Assembly (NCBI GenBank): GCA_020465985.1
Contig: JAANYP010000288.1
Span: forward strand, 1-64,000
Reading direction: 5' to 3'
Source of the DNA: Centrapalus pauciflorus
Taxonomy: Eukaryota; Streptophyta; Magnoliopsida; Asterales; Asteraceae
Length of the DNA stretch: 64,000 bases
In this document: piece by piece, positions 22,638 to 35,164 of the stretch
Layout of the letters: each line of letters begins with the position of its first letter
How positions within the stretch are numbered: the first letter of the stretch is position 1
Notes under the pieces: generated by a model
What the model was told of the DNA's origin: nothing
The model's input: the letters and a program-made list of their open reading frames with translations, nothing else
Databases searched by the model: none
Position numbers and translations under genes: made by a program

Positions 22638-25612
22638 CTATTGTAGAAGTTGAACTGCAGCTATTGCCGGTATCTTTTCGCGTAGTTTTTGAGTCACGGC
22701 TACTCTTACCGTCATCACACTTGCTGCAGGACCTGTTAAGCGTACTTTCACTATTGGTTCTTCTATCGACACCAATTCTACCGTACCACCGGCTGCCCCA
22801 ACAAGATATGGTCGTATTTCTTCCAACACCTGATATATCATAGAATCAGATCAACACGGAGGATCAGATAAGAACCACTTCTTCAATGAGAAATGTGAGA
22901 ATCACCACGTACTTGATAATAGTCATCAATCAAACCACAATTGTTGATTACTGATTCATGTTTTCATTGTAGAACGATTTTAATAATTGTTTTAGGGAAA
23001 AAATCAAATAAAATGATGATTCAAGAATTAACAGTTTTGATACATGATTTTTGTTTTGGTTTTGACCTTTTTCTTAAATGATTTACCTTTGGTTGAATCA
23101 CCAAATTTTAATTAACAATGTCAAATATGATTCAACAATCAATAGTTGAGGGTTCTATCGAATATCATATTTCAATTCTTAGTGAGGAATTCTCACTGAA
23201 GATGTGGTTCTTATTGGATCCACACCCTATGAGCATGATACATGATAGGTAAGATGGCTTCTGAAAATTTCAAATTATCGAAGCTGACTTTTATAGATAA
23301 AATTTAAAAATATTGAAAAAAAAGATGATGAGCATGTTTAATGTTTGTGGACAATTATGAAGGGAAACACTAAGAAAGATGGTGTTTATACCTTCTCTAT
23401 GTTTTCTTCATTCAGTTCCAGGCCAGTTTCTTCATCTGGTATGGGTTCGACTGCAACGATTTCAGGGATCTTCTCCATCAGGCGCCGTTCAATGCCCAAT
23501 TTCATGGTTGTTACAGAACTTGGACAGGAACCACAAGCTCCTTGTAGCTTTAATCGTACGACGTTTCCATCGATTTCATGTAATGCTACGTTACCTCCAT
23601 CTGCAATGAGATATGGTCGAATCTCATCCAATACACTCTCAATGTTTTCTGCAGTAAGAGGCAATTCAACAGCCGAGTCTGGAGTAGCAACAGCCTTCAC
23701 AACTGCAATGGAGTACTTTACTGAGATCAATCATGAATTCATGATAGCATACATAAAGTCTCTGGAGTAGTAAATACAAATCACAATAAGTTTTTCAAGT
23801 AATGATAGATAACTCCGCTTATCAGAAGTGGCATTAATTTTCGTACACTTGTAGCCATCTTGAATATCTTATATTTTCTTCCTTGAGTGGCACAAATATT
23901 GAATATAGCAGTAAATATTGTATTATTGTTTGAAAGTGACAAGACTTTATAGATGTGAAATATATGGTCATCATGTGCAAATAGGGACATGCCATTTATC
24001 TTATAATTCATATATGCAACAATTGAATCATGGTCTTACGAGAGCCTTCCCAGCATATTATAAACCGAAATAGTTTAAAATAATATATGAAGAGTGCCCA
24101 CTGAAGTGCTGAGGATATGTCACCCTAATGACTGGCTGACCGCATGGAGAACATCAAATCATCAACTATGTTTTTTTTGATTTGTTAATTTTAATCATAT
24201 CACTTCTTGAGTGTTACATGATTGGAACTCAACCGTCATGCTCTTAAAATTCACACCAATTCGTATTGTACAACTCTTCTATAGATTAATGCAACCACGA
24301 CAGTGTTATTAAAAATTAACGTTTGATACTTAGAAGTAATTTTGGAAAGCAGACAGCATGCAACTTGACAATGAGATAAATAATTGCTCTTATGACACCT
24401 GCATTAGAAAACTTTCTTCTCTCTGAAATAACTGACCTACATATCATATAAGTATATAACCTAAGGTTTAGATTGTATAAATAATACAGTTGCAGTAGTA
24501 AATTCTTCAGGGTGCATAAGGACTTTGGTTCCATAGCATCAAAGATGAGCTCAAGTGCATTCAGTTAAAAAATTTGAACTTAAACAATTAAACTCCAACT
24601 TGGAACCGCAAGCCTCAAGCTTTCAAACAAAACCCAAAAACATGTTTAGCATCACAAATTCCAAAAACCCGAGGTTAGAAACATAGAATTGAATGGGACA
24701 AAACTGAAACTTAGAACCAGATATGACAGCAGACGGATCGAAAGTCAGGAAGTTCATTTGTGTTATTTTAATTATTAAACGAACGAAGACGAACAAGAAT
24801 ACAAGATTTGTTGTTCATTTAATTAAATCAAACACAAGATGAACACTAACAAAGGTCTTGTTCGTCCATTTACATTCATCAACGTTCAATATTCTAATCT
24901 TTTCTGTTCATTAAGATTCATTTATGTTTGTAACTACCAACTTATATATGATTTAGATTTTATTCAATAATTATGTATTTGGATCGTCTACTGAACCTTA
25001 TTCACCATCAAGCTTTATACTTTGTTTTTTTATCTGTCTGCAAACTTGTTTGTTTTATGTTTGTTTTATTGTTTACCATCTTAACAAATTGACATAAACA
25101 AACATGAGCAGGTACATGTTCTTGTTTGCTAATTTGCCAGTTAAATTTAATCGAACAAACAGGAAACATGCCGAAAACTAGATTGACTACAAAAACAAAC
25201 CCTAAAGAAAAGGAACAGAATATCAATTTGTGTTCTAATTTCAAACCACTACCTCTTAGATAACAACATCAGCTCCAAAACTAATCACGAAATCATACCT
25301 TTCCTACGAGTCAATGATGAAAATCGAATTTTCAATGACCTAGAACGGCTCTTCGCAAAACAAAAGCGATTTCCCCAAATACTAGAAGAAATCTGCAATT
25401 ACCAAACCAACAGAGAAATGACCAATCGTTCATAACTGAATACAAAAAATCTCATAGCTAAATTAACCAATTAATCAAATAAAAATCTCTACCTTGAGGA
25501 AGGGCGGCGTAGATGAAGAAGAGGAAGAAGAAGCATGATGATCTAGGGTTTGTAGTTGAGGCCTTGATGCGTATGAACAGGAAGAAGGGGTGAAGAGTCC
25601 AGCACCCTGCAT
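22638..25612 (-). CDS. NFU2: Plastid NifU-like iron-sulfur scaffold (NFU2/NFU3 type)
   Basis: Minus-strand exons 25612-25493, 25392-25299, 23702-23392 and 22829-22638 give 717 nt, 238 residues plus TAG, close to known NFU2. Residues 1-71 are Ser-rich and basic without acidic clusters (MQGAGLFTPSSCSYASRP..., FSSLTRRK), a typical chloroplast transit peptide. NFU domain 1 follows (about 88-155) with the cluster-binding CxxC in LQGACGSCPSS, Cys128 and Cys131. Domain 2 (176-238, VLEEIRPYLVG...VQLLQ) lacks the CxxC, as in plastid NFU1/2/3. The known role is assembly and transfer of 2Fe-2S/4Fe-4S clusters to ferredoxin and photosystem I proteins in the stroma. NFU2 versus NFU3 is not separable here. 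Intron 2 (23703-25298) contains GAACGAAC/GTTCGTTC repeat sequence. Confidence 0.93.
24770..24920. repeat. GTTCGTTC-type dispersed repeat in NFU intron 2
   Basis: Contains GAACGAAGACGAACAAG, GTTGTTCATTTAATTAAAT and CTTGTTCGTCCATTTAC in inverse arrangement. The same kind of sequence recurs at 27080-27300. Probably an old non-autonomous transposon; ends not defined. Confidence 0.4.
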
Positions 25613-25741
25613 CTTCGCAACAGGAAAACCTAATTTCTGTTTCTCTCGCAACAAAAAAAAAAAATCAAAAAGTTGTTGGTATGCTTTGAAGAAGATGACT
25701 GGCGACGGGTTTCTGTTATGGACCGCCTTCAGTATATATAT

Positions 25742-25764
25742 CCTATATAAATAATATTTATATG
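25742..25764 (-). promoter_or_regulatory. Possible TATA region of the NFU gene
   Basis: The minus strand reads CATATAAATATTATTTATATA about 130-150 bp before the NFU start codon (25612), a suitable distance for a TATA box plus leader. Confidence 0.3.
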
Positions 25765-25885
25765 CCTCAAAATAATTTATAACACATGGAGTAAAACACA
25801 TTTTTTTTGTGCTGATGGTTTATCTGGATTCAGTCTTTCAACCTTAGTAATTTCATATCTATTTGCTAATTATGTCTGTTTTTAG

Positions 25886-26360
25886 TAGGGTTGTGCACGG
25901 TTTGGTTCGGTTAGTAGCTAACATGTGAACCGTGTTTTCGGTTTCGGTTACCCGATCATCGGTGACCAGTTAGAAACCGGTTACCCGCGGTTCGGTCCAT
26001 GGTTACCCGTCATATGCTTAAAAACAAATAAAATTATAGAATTATATATTTTTTAAGCATAAATTCCTTTTAAGTTCAAAGTTATAGTAAACTATATAAT
26101 TATAAATCTTAAAAGATACACTAAATTTATTTAATAGAACAATTAAAATAAAAAATCATTTGAAAATATAGTATTTAAAGTATTAGTTTGTCTAAATGAA
26201 ATTATAAATAAAAGCTACTAACTTGTATATATAATCGGATCGGTTCGGTTATCCGCGGTTTTCTAAAAATGAAAACCTAAACCGCCCCGTAATGTTTCGG
26301 TTTCGGATCAACGGTTTAAGCGGTTCGGCTCGGTTTTCCGGTTTTGTTTGAACACCCCTA
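25886..26360. mobile_element. hAT-type MITE with perfect 8-bp duplication
   Basis: Starts TAGGGTTGTGCACGGTTTGG and ends TTGAACACCCCTA. Flanked by identical GTTTTTAG at 25878-25885 and 26361-26368. The ends are rich in GGTTCGGTT/AACCGAACC. 475 bp, non-coding. 8-bp duplications and YAGGG(G/T)TG ends are hAT hallmarks. Confidence 0.85.
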
Positions 26361-26368
26361 GTTTTTAG

Positions 26369-27484
26369 TCACTCGCCCGTTAAACAAAACGTCACAACCG
26401 TTAAATTTGTAATGATGACATTTTTACTCTTTTCACTTCATGAACGGCTGGGCCGTTATACTTAACGGTCCAGAGACTAAAACTGGACAAAATTAGCAAA
26501 ATAGGAATGAAATTTGAGATTATTAAGGTTGGAGGACTCAATTCGGTAAACCATCAAACCACAATGATGAAAAACGTCTTTTACTCCAATATATATTAGT
26601 CGATTGATTGATGTGTGAAATGATGTTTAAGACCAACTAAAGATGTAAATTACATGAAATACTAAAAATCTAAATTAATTTTTTAATAACAGTAATGGAC
26701 CAATGATAAATTCTTTCAATCATTTATTTTGATGAAATTTAAACGCTTTTTTGTTTATTGTATTTTTAATTAAAATTTCAAAATACATTATAAGAAAATT
26801 ACAATTATTTTGAAATCTATTTGGTGAGTCAAACACTCCCTCATGTGTGTAGAGATATGACAATGGGATCAAGGATGATCGGGAATTCAGGATCCTATTC
26901 CTTATTCCGTCGCTAATTTTCTTTATCTCAACTTCCATTTCTGTCGGGGAATAAGCTTAGGTTCCTATCCCCGACCTCATTGGGGATCAGGGATCTCGAT
27001 GGAGGAATCAAGATTTTCCAAATTAAAAACTTTTATAATATTGAAACTAATAAGTTTAGTAATAAATGAATAGGCAAAAATAATGTGAAAATAAACAAAC
27101 GAACGTAAACAAACATAAATGAACGAATTGTAACCAAACGTTCAGGAACATAAATGAACGAACGAAGTCTATGCTCATGTTCGTTCATTTAATTAAACAA
27201 ACAAAAATTTGTGTTCTATTCGTTCTTTTAATAAGTGAACGAACATAAACAAACTTACCAACAGTTTACAAACAATTTGTCTAACGATCGATTCGTTTAC
27301 GACCCTTATTAGCATAACTAACCATTTTAGAATATATTTTACAAAACATTCATGAATCTAGCTATGACCCAAATGATACTTAATTTAAGCAGTTAACTGA
27401 CTAGTATATATTTTATTAACTGAATAATGATAATTTGGATAAATATGATATTTTCAGGCTAAACATACGAATAAATTTTCAATT
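26369..27484. other. Gene-free spacer with two old repeats
   Basis: 26850-27010 holds inverse GGGGATCAGGGAT/ATCCCCGACC-type repeats and 27080-27300 holds GAACGAAC/GTTCGTTC repeats. Both look like old MITE remnants without clear target duplications. No gene. Confidence 0.45.
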
Positions 27485-27492
27485 ATTTAGAA

Positions 27493-28106
27493 TAGGGATG
27501 AGCTTGGAACTAGTACCGTACCGACCCGTCCCGAATCTCGAATTAGATGAAAATATGATACCGAGTACCGTACCAAGTTGTGATATTCGGGATCGGTACT
27601 AGTACCGTATTCGGTACCGGAAAACCGGTGCTAGTTCCGTTTGGTATCATTTTTCGATATACAACATAGACGTACAATACTTAAAAAATTGGTAACAGTT
27701 CTTATACCAATTAGTAACCATTTTTATAGTGTTATAAATGTTAAAACTAATAATAAAACACAAAAAACTCATAGTAAAAAATTAGCAACGGTTTTATCTA
27801 ACTGATGGCAATTTCATAAGTGTTAAATTACTGTTTGTCAATAATGATAAATGAGAAATTAGAATTTAAAATGGGTTTTGCATATAATTAGGATTTAGGA
27901 AATGATATGGACTAAATTAAAATTTTTTTTAACATGACTATTTATATCCCCGATTCAGTACCGGGAATTCCCGAATTAAACTAGTCCCGACTCCCGTAAT
28001 CCCGACTCCCAATTTAAGTCATATATGGATCCCGAGTACCGTACCATCTTCGGCTAATCGATACCGGTACCGAGACGGGAAAAATGAGCTTTTTGCTCAT
28101 CCCTAA
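27493..28106. mobile_element. hAT-type MITE with perfect 8-bp duplication
   Basis: Ends TAGGGATGAGC and GCTCATCCCTA are exact inverses. Flanked by ATTTAGAA at 27485-27492 and 28107-28114. Subterminal regions are rich in GGTACGGTAC/GTACCGTACC. 614 bp, no ORF. Confidence 0.85.
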
Positions 28107-28343
28107 TTTAGAAGACTAAATTAGTATTTATTTATAAAATATATATCTCATATTAAAGAAACATAAAACTTCGAACTCTAATTAACAATTAATCACACAC
28201 ATCCTTCATTTTCAAATCTTTAACACCCAAAACAATTCAATTAAAATCGAATTAATTTTCACATTTTTCTTAAAAGAAATTAATAAAATTTTAATGATCC
28301 ATGCATGCATGCATGAACGAAACATGCATAAATCTTCAACTTT

Positions 28344-28982
28344 TCAAATCCATTGCATCTGAGAAGATGTTGTATAGAGTGGGTTCAATAGATAACCATT
28401 CGATTTCTCCTTTTTCGACTTCGAAAACAAGTCTCCCAAAAGCGGAATTATCGGTTTTTTCTTCGCTATTTTCCTCTCCGTCCTCTTCCGCTCTCCACCG
28501 CCACCGATTCCTGCCGGAGCCACACCATTCTCCGCTGCCTCAGCCGCCTCCGCTTTCGCGATCTTCGACATGTTCTTACGGAGCTCAGCGTTTAAAGAAG
28601 CCAAAGCCACCTCGGTTTCGGACTCTCTCTCTTTCAACAACTTCAACTCTTTCTTCGTTTCTTCGAGTTCCGACTCAAGCTTTTTCAACGACGTAACGAG
28701 TCCCGTTGTTTGTTCTTCTTCGCTTTCTTGCGACGACGAGCACGATCTCCATGAACTTTGAGTACTGTTTGTGGATTTATAAGACGGGGTTTCTTGTTTC
28801 GGTAAGGTGAATGGCGGTTTAGGAGACGGTAAGTAGATTTCACCGGTGAGAAACCGTTCCCCGAAAACGGCTACCGCTTCTTTCACCGATTGAAAAGCAC
28901 GGGAGGTGTCGACATTCGCGCTGTAGTCCACGGCGGTCGGTGGCGGCGGCGGGGGGTTTTCCGGCAGGGTTTTGGTTTCCAT
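28344..28982 (-). CDS. WEB family (DUF827) coiled-coil protein, At1g75720-like
   Basis: Single-exon 212-residue protein. Residues 24-43 (VDTSRAFQSVKEAVAVFGER) are the N-terminal signature of the plant WEB/DUF827 family, with a long form (WEB1, PMI2) in chloroplast movement and short forms of unknown job. Residues 5-16 are Pro-rich; 66-92 are Ser/Glu-rich. 93-150 is a strong coiled coil (LVTSLKKLESELEETKKELK onward). The tail is basic (RKRTERKIAKKKP) and ends with IIPLLGDLFSKSKKEK, a short conserved block. No signal peptide or membrane segment. The length suits short WEB members. Start: the only Met before the signature motif. The function of this member is unknown. Confidence 0.85.
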   Translation of the reverse strand: METKTLPENPPPPPPTAVDYSANVDTSRAFQSVKEAVAVFGERFLTGEIYLPSPKPPFTLPKQETPSYKSTNSTQSSWRSCSSSQESEEEQTTGLVTSLKKLESELEETKKELKLLKERESETEVALASLNAELRKNMSKIAKAEAAEAAENGVAPAGIGGGGERKRTERKIAKKKPIIPLLGDLFSKSKKEKSNGYLLNPLYTTSSQMQWI

Positions 28983-29502
28983 TGTTGTGGGAATTTGAAG
29001 AATTAATGGATCGAGTGATGAAAAAGTGTTGGTTTTTGATGAATTTTGAGTGGTGAGTTTTCTTTGCTTTTACTTCAAATATTGTAGTCAGCTGCTAGGG
29101 TTTTGCTTTGCTGTTGTTTGAAGGTTAAGTGGTAAAGGAAATTGACTAGTCAACTACTTTGACTTTTTAATTAGTCAACGGATTAGATAAAAACATATTT
29201 GTGGTATCCTATGTTTATGGTAATAAATACTAGGTTATGATATGACAATCAAATCAACTAGAGTGTCATTTTCAAAAAGAAAATTGATTTGTACACAATA
29301 AAGTATGATATACTGAATAATTTTACATAAAGTGATCATCTTATCCATAATAAACAATTATTATCATTACATTTTACTCTCTAAAAGTAAAAATAGAATA
29401 GTTTTTTATATCAAATTATTGTGTATGACAAATTTTTGTTGTGTACAAATCACTTTTATTTTCCAGATGTTTAACTAGAATAAATATATATGGATAAAAT
29501 AA
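28983..29502. other. Upstream region of the WEB gene, no feature
   Basis: Contains the likely leader/promoter of the minus-strand gene (29000-29130, GC-normal) and then AT-rich spacer. No clear TATA or repeat ends identified. Confidence 0.35.
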
Positions 29503-30466
29503 TCTTTATATATTAATAAAGGAGAACAACTAACGTCACATGGCATCACCTCAATTAACCAAAATTTTATTTTCCCTCCAAAATTTTCTAATATAACTTT
29601 CTCATTTAATTATCTAATTGATTATAAAAAGTAATTAAAAACTAAAATTAATTACAATGTAATTTAAGTTTTATTAATGAAACCAATTTAATTTAATCAC
29701 TTCAATATTTAACACTTAGATTAACCTGAACGATTTATTTTGAATTATTTTATAAAATTTTAAGAAATTCTTTACTATGTCATTTTACCACATTGAACAT
29801 GTTTCTATCTTGTATTTGTATTATAACAATAAAAATGTAACACAAAATTTTAAAATTTTTATTAATATAGTATCGAAACTTTATTATTTTTTATTTTATA
29901 ACAATATAATAACTTTGTATCTTATTAAAAATTATTATTTATTAATATACCTATATAATATATATGTTCATCTATCAATCTATTCTATTATAATATTAAA
30001 TGATGTCACTTGAAACCTAACTAAAATGTTAATTAGCATAACCTTGATGTGACACCTGTAATAATCTACAATTTCTATGCTAAAATATAATTAAATAGAT
30101 TTAGGAAAAAGTCCGCCTTTTATTTCGGATTTTTGTTTTAAGTTTGAGTTCACAGCTCATGTCTTTCTTTAGCTTATTATCTAAACTTTTTAAAAATGTT
30201 AAAATAAATAATTAAATTAACTTAGAAAAAAAAAAGTTTGACTATTTACCAAATTTTTATAATTTTTTTATTTCTTCATTATTATTTAATTCTTATTTAT
30301 GTATTTTTTTTCTTTGATTTCCTACTTTATATATTTCAATAATCTTTTTGGTAGTATAATATTGCTATATTATTTTTATTTTTTATGATTATTTTTTGAA
30401 TTTATACTAACTTTTAAAAAAAACAGTTATTTAACTATCCCGTGTAATAGACGGGTAATAAACTAT
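29503..30466 (+). mobile_element. Composite Helitron-like region, plus strand
   Basis: Starts TCTTTATATATTAATAAAGG after an A. A second Helitron-like start (TCTATCAATCTATTCTATTA, then GATGTCACTTGA) lies at about 29969, suggesting nesting. The 3' edge has a perfect stem-loop, CCCGT-gtaatag-ACGGG at 30439-30455, followed by AATAAACTAT; the last base departs from CTRR. AT-rich, no gene. Confidence 0.5.
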
Positions 30467-30502
30467 TTAATAAATAAAGTTGGAAATAGTTTCATAATAT
30501 TA

Positions 30503-30799
30503 CTAGCTTATTAACCGTGTATTACATGAATAGTTTTAATAAACATATATATATTTTTAAATTTAAACATCTAATACTAATGATATTTAATAATCTTTTA
30601 TTATATTTTTAAGATTATTATTATTGTTATTATTATTATTAAAATATTTTTTAAATATTGTTTATTGAGATTTTAGTGGATTTAAAGTTTAAAATAAATA
30701 AAAAATACTAATTTACGCATGTTAATTGTAGAGTATGTCACTTGACATTAGAAGTGGATGACAAATGACATATTAGTTACTCTTTTAATAGTAGTTATG
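30503..30799 (-). mobile_element. Short non-autonomous Helitron, minus strand
   Basis: On the minus strand it opens near 30799 with TATTAAAAGAGTAACTAATA and closes with ATGTAATACACGGTTAATAA then GCTAG at 30503. About 297 bp. It serves as the reference copy for the split element at 30966-30994 and 38720-39035. Confidence 0.55.
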
Positions 30800-31249
30800 G
30801 ATATGGATATTTCGGTTTTCTAAAATAAAAAATTAGAATCAAAATAAGATTTGTCTGATTCAACAAATATTGTTATTATGATTACCAGTTGTAATAATAT
30901 GAAATATGGTTTTGGTTATACCGTTTATTTCGACAGTTATCAGTTTAATTTTACGATATGATATACTAGTATATTAACTTGTGTATTACATGGACTAGTA
31001 GTGTACCCGTTCAAAGCGTCGACGGCGACAAATATTTCACATTTGCTTGACGTTTGTGTCATTAAATGGAATTCAAAGAAAATTAGAATTTAAATTTTGG
31101 TTATTAATATGTTTGGTTGTGAGGATTAAAATATATTTCACAGATTTTGTTTATTGGTTTAAAACTACAGCGAGAACAACGAAATCAACCAAAACATTTG
31201 TAGATTGCACCAAAACAGTTCCAATACTTGAAAAACCATTTTCCAATTG

Positions 31250-33150
31250 ACACTAAAGCATCTTTACAAAAAAAACCAAACCTTTCTGTTTTCAATCCAT
31301 TTTCCAGCAGCAACAGAGAAGGATTAAGGGAGTTTGATACATTTAAATAAACAACAAACACACATATATGATTATAATGTCATGGCCGAAGTCTAATGAC
31401 CTTCTTGGCCATTATTCACGGCTGGAAACAGAAACATACATACACATTTGCAGAAACATATTCAAGCCTCTGAGTTTTCCTATAAAATTTGGAATTAAAC
31501 TTTTGAAGTGCTGATATTCTCAATTTAGCACATAACAAATGCATGCATAAACACACAAAATCATTAGCTTATATATTAACTAACTATGATCTTTAGGCTG
31601 GAAAGGGGCTGTTGTTACAAGACTTAGACTGTCCAACGTATGCACACAGACACATACTGCACACTACAGCATTAACTTTCTGTTTTTCAGTTCACGCAGC
31701 AAGGAAATCAGAAGGATAAATGGCGATTTTAGCATCTATATGATGAACAAACAATATAGAAATATAGGCCAACGCCAAGGGCCATTCTTGGCCTTCGTGC
31801 TCGGACTCAAACAGAAATAAACACGCAAATGCAGAAACTAAATTTAAGTTTCCGAGTTTTATATATATCATGGAATTCAATTCTCAAATGGCTAATTACC
31901 TTCAATTAATCAATAAATCACTACATGCATGAACTATACTTCAAGATTACAATACTAATTGTTAATCAATTTTGATGATTTGAATACTCTAGAACATATA
32001 TAAATTTTTTTGCAGAAACATATTCAAGCTTCTGAGTTTTCCTATAAAATTTGGAATTAAACTTTTGAATTGCTAATGTTCTCATTTAGCACATAACAAA
32101 CGCGTGCATAAATACACAAAATCCTTAGCTTATATATTAACTAACTATGGTCTTTAGGCTGGAAAGGGGCTGCTGTTACAAGACTTAAACTGTCCAACAT
32201 ATGCACACAGACACATACTGCACATTCACAGCATTAACTTTCTGTTTTTCAGTTCACGCGGCAAGGAAATCAGAAGAATAAATGGCGATTTTAGCATCTA
32301 TATGATGAACAAACAATATAGAAATATAGGCCAACGCCAAGGGCCATTCTTGGCCTTCATGCTCGGACTCAAACGAAAATAAACACGCAAATGCAGAAAC
32401 TAAATTTAAGTTTCTGAGTTTTATATATATCATGGAATTCAATTCTCAAATGGCTAATACCTTCAATTAATCACTAAATCACTACATGCATGAACTATAT
32501 TTCAAGATAACAACACTAATTTCAAGATTTATTGCAGCAGAAGAAGGAATAAATGGTGAATTTAGGAGTTAAATTGTTCAAGCAATCACCAGTGTAGGAG
32601 TTAAATTGTTCATCACACAAACATATCTATGCTTTAGCTGTTGATTAAGTTTCTGTTTTGACAGCCTAGATGCCCACACATACACATGTTTAGGTGCTGC
32701 TTCTTTATTTTTAACATCAAGGACACCCCTAGCATACCTATATATAAGTTGCTGCTGTTCTGATCATTCTGTTTTAATTCCTTAGCAACAGCACATAAGT
32801 ACTCACCACACACACATATATATAAATATTACTATTGTTGCTGTTGTTGTTCACATCACATACAAGCACACGCACACACACCATACTACATTTTAGGTTA
32901 AATTGATGGGCTGTTGCTGAGACGTTGCTGCTGATCTTTCCTTCTATATTCAGACACGAATAAACACACATACACTACACACAACATGCTTTGAGTTTAA
33001 ATTGTTGCAGCTGGTCTTTTATTGCTGCTGTTTTCCAGCACACAAACCAATTACATGATTTTTAATAGGCTGTTGGGGCTGCTGCTTGCTAATATTAATT
33101 CTGTTTTCTAGCAACCGTTACATGCTACTTAGTCTTATTTCGATCATAGC
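31250..33150. repeat. CA/CTG-rich filler shared with the 1276-6643 unit
   Basis: Repeated phrases such as CCAGCAGCAA...GAAGGATTAAGGGAG, CTGTTTTCCAGCACAC and GCTGCTGTT recur here, at about 4000-5100 and at 47653-48060. No ORF of substance. It marks these three regions as parts of one repeat family. Confidence 0.55.
31450..32521. repeat. Direct repeat, two 0.5-kb copies
   Basis: Copy 1 at 31450-31960, copy 2 at 32012-32521, offset 562 bp, very similar throughout (for example CAGAAACATATTCAAGC, GGCTGGAAAGGGGCTG, GCCAACGCCAAGGGCC). Each copy gives the same 62-residue minus-strand ORF, which I regard as chance. Confidence 0.85.
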
Positions 33151-33311
33151 CATCCATCCTCTTGTCATAATATTTACCGAAGTAATGCAAAAAGATACTA
33201 TCAGCTTAAATGTTATTCAAACATATCATTAAATGAAAGGAAATTTAGTGACCAATATATCATAAAGGTAACTTGCAAGATTATGTTTTTTAGAAGAATT
33301 TGAAAAATTAA

Positions 33312-33704
33312 ATAACAAAGAAAGGAAAAGACTTGCAACCCGATGAACCGGTTGCAATTTGCTGAGCACTTGTCCGATGAACCCTCTTGTCCAAGGAACC
33401 CCTTAGAATTTACCTTTTCGTCAAAATTCCAGTGGTCACCGGTGGCTGGTGAGTTTCTACCGGATGTAACCGGTAATATCCCATTTCTATGAGATTTTAC
33501 TGGTTGGGAGTTTTTTATGCAATGTAAATGGTCAGAGGTTTTAATTGTAAAAATATCTCATCTTATAGTGGTGAAAAAAATACTCGAGGTACTATATGAT
33601 GGCTGCTGCCCTGCTATATCCATATTCCATACGGTACCATGTCCATCATACCAAACTTCTTGGAGACACTAGATTACTAATGAGTTAGCCTCCTCATCTT
33701 GTAT
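33312..33704 (+). repeat. Left arm of inverted repeat around CCT4
   Basis: From AAGACTTGCAACCCGATGAA to CTCCTCATCTTGTATGT. It is the inverse of 38271-38656, allowing scattered differences. The two arms enclose CCT4 and the two hAT MITEs. Confidence 0.85.
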
Positions 33705-33799
33705 GTTACTGCAAAAAATTCCACTGATTTGAAAATCTGATCTCAAACCGTTAAATTCACCTATCAGAACATAAAATCATGTTAAATTTAACTTGTGTT

Positions 33800-34687
33800 C
33801 AAGGCCGGTGATTACCCTGTGCAAAGTGGGCTACTGCACAGGGCCCACCAAAGCAATGGGGCCTAAAATAAATGTGATCTATGTATAATTGTATAAACAA
33901 ACATGATGGCTCATTTCAATGCCTTTTTATTTATACAAAGACTCGTAACAGTGAAACCTATATTGTGTTGAAGTTTAACATTTTTATTTTCTTAGCATTA
34001 TTTGTTTTTTGATTTCGGTTCTAATCTTTGTACAATTAACATTTATGGTGATTATTTACTAACTTAAAAGTATATTTTATTAGAAATGAATATGGATTAT
34101 CACATTTATTCTACACCTGATTAACTATAATCAAAGAAATGCATAAAAAGCAAAAACCGATATTGTTTATATAGTAGATTAACCTAGGGGAGTTCATTGT
34201 CCTGTTTAATTATTTGTTTGTCGTTCGACATTTCGAAATTTAAATACTAATTTGCAGCAGCTTCTTATCTCACTGTTTAAGTTAGTTCGAATAATTGCCG
34301 GTTTCTTTTTACTAATATTATTAATAATTATCACTTGGCTATTGAAATTTTTTATTGATTTAGTTAATTACTGATAAAAAAAATTTGTCAAACATTCAAT
34401 ACATTATCTTTTTTCTTCTACAGTATTCAACTTGTGATCGTTCTATATTCACGAGGTTACATTCCCTTTTTATTTTCAATATTTTTAGTTTTTTTTTTAC
34501 AAATTATGGCTCCTAATTAGGTTAGGATCCCTTTTCTTGCCAATATTTGCACTTTTTTTTATAAATTATGATCCCTAAGGTGTGAATAGATGAACCTATA
34601 TGGCTATATATGAAAAACATAATTAAAAAAAAAAAACTAGAATTTATGATATTGCACAGGGCCTCCGGAATTTATGGGACGACCCTG
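33800..34687. mobile_element. hAT-type element with perfect 8-bp duplication
   Basis: Starts CAAGGCCGGTGATTACCCTG and ends GGGACGACCCTG, with inverse GCACAGGGCCC / GCACAGGGCCTCC motifs just inside. Flanked by CTTGTGTT at 33792-33799 and 34688-34695. 888 bp, no transposase ORF. Confidence 0.85.
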
Positions 34688-34897
34688 CTTGTGTTGAGCT
34701 TTTCCAAGTTTCAACGCTCTTCTCCTCATCATCAGTCATCCATCCCTTACACCTAGTGTTCATTGCTTACTTTTCTACATAAGCCTGATTCATTCCAATC
34801 ACTTTGCTACCTTTACCAAGGATTCCGATCACTTGATTTAACCTACGATAGTAGGATGGCAGATATCATGTGGAAATGTCTATGTGATAACTTTAAC

Positions 34898-35156
34898 CAG
34901 GGTCGTTCCTATTATTTTTGGGGCCCGGAGCAAAAATTTAAAAATGGCCCTCTAAACATGTATGTATATATAACATTTAAAGATTAAAGGAAACAAATGT
35001 ATAAATATGTACGTAAATATCACAATCAAACAACTAGACAAATTAGTAAACTACTAGTATTAGTCTAGGTATTAGAGGGAAAAAAAATTTTGGGCCCCCT
35101 TGACTGTTGGGCCCTGGGCAGTAGCCCATGTTGCACACCCCAATGGGCCGGCCCTG
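34898..35156. mobile_element. hAT-type MITE with perfect 8-bp duplication
   Basis: Starts CAGGGTCGTTCCTATTATTT and ends AATGGGCCGGCCCTG. Flanked by ACTTTAAC at 34890-34897 and 35157-35164. 259 bp. Internal GGGGCCC/GGGCCCC resembles the neighbour at 33800, so they are related. Confidence 0.85.
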
Positions 35157-35164
35157 ACTTTAAC

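Noticed and set aside
28301..28761. Plus-strand ORFs of 131 and 63 residues opposite the WEB gene
   Set aside because: Antisense shadows of a clear coding exon.
31692..32442. Two near-identical 62-residue minus-strand ORFs
   Set aside because: They are the same segment of a direct repeat; no start context, domain or extension supports a gene.
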